Source: Bacteroidota bacterium (lineage in GTDB: Bacteria > Bacteroidota > Bacteroidia > Flavobacteriales_F > PHOS-HE28). Taken from it: a stretch of DNA of 47,511 nt. The stretch covers positions 1 to 47,511 of the forward strand of contig JAFDZF010000008.1 of assembly GCA_018267055.1 (NCBI GenBank). The letters run 5' to 3'. This document shows, in pieces, positions 46,401 to 47,511 of this stretch. Within the stretch, counting starts at the first letter, position 1, and the number at the start of each line of letters is the position of its first letter. The translations under genes and the position numbers were made by a program. Below the pieces are notes generated by a model. That model was not told the origin of the DNA and searched no databases. It saw only the letters and a list, made by a program, of their open reading frames with translations.

Positions 46401-47511
46401 GTGGTGGATGCCGGCACCGACCCCACGTTCTGTGACCAGCCTTTCCCGCAAACGCTCACCGGCTCGCCGGCGGGCGGTACCTGGAGCGGACCGATCGTCA
46501 CGCCGGGCGGCTCTTTCACCCCGGCCGGCACGGGCGTGTTCGCCCTGACGTACGCCTACACCGATGCCCACGGCTGTTCCAGCAGCGACGGCCTCACGGT
46601 GACCGTGGTGCCCATCACGAACCCCGCCACGGCCGGGAACGACACCGCGATCTGCATCAACAGCGGCGCGCTGCAGCTGAACGGCGGACCGGCAGGCGGC
46701 ACCTGGAGCGGACCGTCCACGAGCCCCGGCGGCATGTTCGACCCGGGCAGCAGCGGGACCTTCACGGCCACTTACAGCGTGGGCACCGGCAGCTGCATCA
46801 CGCAGGACCAGGTGGCGATCACCGTGCATCCCCTGCCGGTGCTGGCGATCACCAGCAGCACGATCATCTGCCTCGACGGCGGGCCGCAGGCGTTGACCGC
46901 CACACCGGCGGGCGGCACCTGGAGCGGCACGGGCGTCACCGATGCGGTGGCGGGCACCTTCGATCCCGCGGTAAGCGGGGCCGGCAGCTTCCCGATCACC
47001 TACAGCTACACCGATGGCAATGGATGCAGCAACAGCACCCAGGCCACGGCCACGGTGAACCCCTTGCCCACCGCGGCCTTCTCGCACGACCCGATCGCCT
47101 GCGCGAACGCGCCCTTCCCCTTCACCGATGGCAGCAGCGGAGCCACGGGCTGGCAATGGGACTTCGGTGACGGCGGCTCCTCCACCGCCTCCTCGCCCAC
47201 GCATACCTATGCGGCCGTGGGCACCTACACCGTGACGCTGACCGCGTCCACGGGGATGGGCTGCACCCGGACCACCACCAGCTCCGTCACCGTATGGGAA
47301 GGCCCGACGGTGGGCTTCAGCGCCTCGCCCACGGAAGGCTGCGCCCCCCTGCTCGTCACGCTGGACAATGGCAGCTTCGGCGATGGGGTGAGCTATGCCT
47401 GGGACCTCGGCAACGGTGGCACCAGCACCCTGGAGGAACCGGGCAGCACGACCTACCTCGCGAGCCTGACGAACGACACCACGTACACCATCACGCTCGC
47501 AGCGACGAACC
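43482..47511 (+). CDS. Giant secreted multi-repeat PKD/Ig-like protein (3' truncated)
   Basis: The frame stays open to the window end (at least 1343 residues), so the C-terminus, probably a T9SS domain, is outside. From the TTG at 43482 the N-terminus is a good signal peptide (GFHRFIAPLGAVLLSLFPPR, then TADAQ). An ATG at 43419 would add 21 poorly fitting residues. After several Ig/PKD-like domains come six tandem ~72-77-residue repeats from 45750 to 47072, each with an N/DAG(N/P)D-type start, a Cys pair and a PAGGTWSG core. Two PKD domains (WQWDFGDGG and YAWDLGNGG) follow. The type resembles surface adhesins such as SprB-like proteins of gliding Bacteroidota. It likely acts at the cell surface, on substrates or partner cells. 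Confidence 0.85.
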   Translation, partial: MGFHRFIAPLGAVLLSLFPPRTADAQTVNAGTDVGICAGGPITLGGSPTATGGTPPYTYSWTPATGLSATNVANPVCTATANTTYTLTVNDANPGTPPVTDQVTVSVSPNPTILLTSPNAEQSTTYNGLPAFSLCQQGFTSFAFDFTDASTATPGSTYVINWGNGNTSTFPNAGWSATQTYSLGLTQGTYTITQPNGCTRTTQFYVFIGGVPLGGLSVVTGTSICTGQTIDFQWNNIGTNPPGTSYIIDFGDGQTSNVPHPPPAVIQHTYALSSCGHGGEFSAAWRIQNPCDTRTGQLDQIRVSESPQAVFTVVPNDTVCLNTSVTFTDQSIGQQAPTCTDPKRVWSISPGTYTLLAGALGNTGATPALPATWTNGTPTLNVQFTAPGTYTISDLTGNACGQNTLSRTICVEAPPQPSFTLSPATGCTPLVSTTDNTSTSPNSCRTRYQWSAVFNSGVCASSGNAAFTGGTSAGSLEPQFTFTGAGSYTVTLQAINSCGTFQATQPVTVGAPPQVTMGPVSGICAGQAVTPSATFTACGSPITNYSWSLPGGTPASASTANLGAITYGTAGNFTITATANSACGPGSASTPLAVTTLPPAPTVNGPITLCAGQTLNLTAANIPGATFHWTGPNGFDSFLQDPSIPNITAAGQGTYTVSASSGGCSGPSAQVQVTVTSSPVVSILPASPSICAGASVTLTANGAGNYQWTVGGGAAGTGASLTITPTGTTTVSVTGDLGGCPGTATTTVTVNPLPAVNAGPDRTFCAQPIAEPLSPGTPGGTWSGPNVTAGGVFTPAGPGTFTLTYTVTSAQNCPNTDQVTITVDPPPPPADAGNDTLICQNSGPLQLAGAPAGGTWSGPLSTGGLFTPSTNGTFTVTYTTGTGSCASSDQAAITVVPATAVNAGADAGVCVDATPFTLGGLPAGGTWNGAGVASGIFDPVAAGLGPHTLTYTYVDVNGCMVSDQRVMTVDPLPVVDAGTDPTFCDQPFPQTLTGSPAGGTWSGPIVTPGGSFTPAGTGVFALTYAYTDAHGCSSSDGLTVTVVPITNPATAGNDTAICINSGALQLNGGPAGGTWSGPSTSPGGMFDPGSSGTFTATYSVGTGSCITQDQVAITVHPLPVLAITSSTIICLDGGPQALTATPAGGTWSGTGVTDAVAGTFDPAVSGAGSFPITYSYTDGNGCSNSTQATATVNPLPTAAFSHDPIACANAPFPFTDGSSGATGWQWDFGDGGSSTASSPTHTYAAVGTYTVTLTASTGMGCTRTTTSSVTVWEGPTVGFSASPTEGCAPLLVTLDNGSFGDGVSYAWDLGNGGTSTLEEPGSTTYLASLTNDTTYTITLAATN
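45750..47072 (+). repeat. Six tandem ~72-residue coding repeats in the giant protein
   Basis: Units begin at about 45750, 45969, 46185, 46407, 46626 and 46842, each 216-231 bp. Each unit encodes an N-terminal NAG/DAG/TAG-type start, a first Cys, the core PAGGTWSGP or a close variant, a Thr-rich strand such as TFTVTYTTGTGSC with a second Cys, and an ITVxP ending. The units have diverged at the DNA level but keep the periodicity, so they arose by duplication. Confidence 0.85.

Noticed and set aside
44907-47204. A 765-codon open frame on the minus strand opposite the giant repeat protein
   Set aside because: Its Gly/Arg/Val-rich repeats are the reverse complement of the PAGGTWSG coding repeats; the plus-strand frame has a signal peptide and PKD motifs.

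Overview
The window is a chromosomal segment of a high-GC Bacteroidota bacterium, most likely an uncultured Flavobacteriales-type lineage. The lineage call is inference. It rests on several type IX secretion (T9SS) C-terminal sorting domains, a gliding-motility-type C-terminal domain, a LytS/LytTR pair, Bacteroidota-typical small families (DUF4260, DUF6157) and many -7 boxes of the Bacteroidota type TAnnTTTG placed just upstream of genes. I see no tRNA, rRNA, CRISPR array, insertion sequence or phage gene. About 41 protein genes fill the window densely, and no gene-free stretch exceeds 300 bases. The first gene (antiporter) and the last gene (giant repeat protein) are cut by the window edges.

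Layout: 1-6.7 kb holds the end of a Na+/H+ antiporter, a cupin/membrane-protein pair, a TPR-containing LytS-type kinase with its LytTR regulator, a 13-bp repeat array, a lipoprotein cytochrome c and a T9SS cargo protein. 6.7-12.7 kb, mostly on the minus strand, holds a methyltransferase, an Omp85 barrel without visible POTRA domains, a small membrane protein, a coiled-coil membrane protein and an OmpR/HAMP-kinase two-component system. 12.8-22.2 kb holds DUF6157, a second methyltransferase, an ABC exporter with a polyglutamate tail, a TPR/DUF1003 pair, an OmpA-type envelope protein, three small orphan genes and a glycosyltransferase. 22.2-28.2 kb holds a secreted metalloprotease, exonuclease III, DUF4260, a PabA/TrpG-type amidotransferase, an OmpA protein and a small DNA-binding protein. 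28.3-38 kb is signalling and surface biology: a propeller-sensor adenylate cyclase, four T9SS cargo proteins (two of them tandem paralogues) and a polytopic membrane protein. 38-43.4 kb is core metabolism: formate-tetrahydrofolate ligase, aroA, aroB and proline dehydrogenase. From 43.5 kb to the end runs a giant secreted repeat/PKD protein.

The shared theme is the cell envelope: secreted and surface proteins, outer-membrane beta-barrel and OmpA-type proteins, and sensors that look outward. The most notable non-coding pattern is the placement of -7 boxes. In about ten genes the box lies only 3-7 nt before the start codon, which predicts leaderless or almost leaderless mRNAs. In another group it lies about 14-37 nt upstream.
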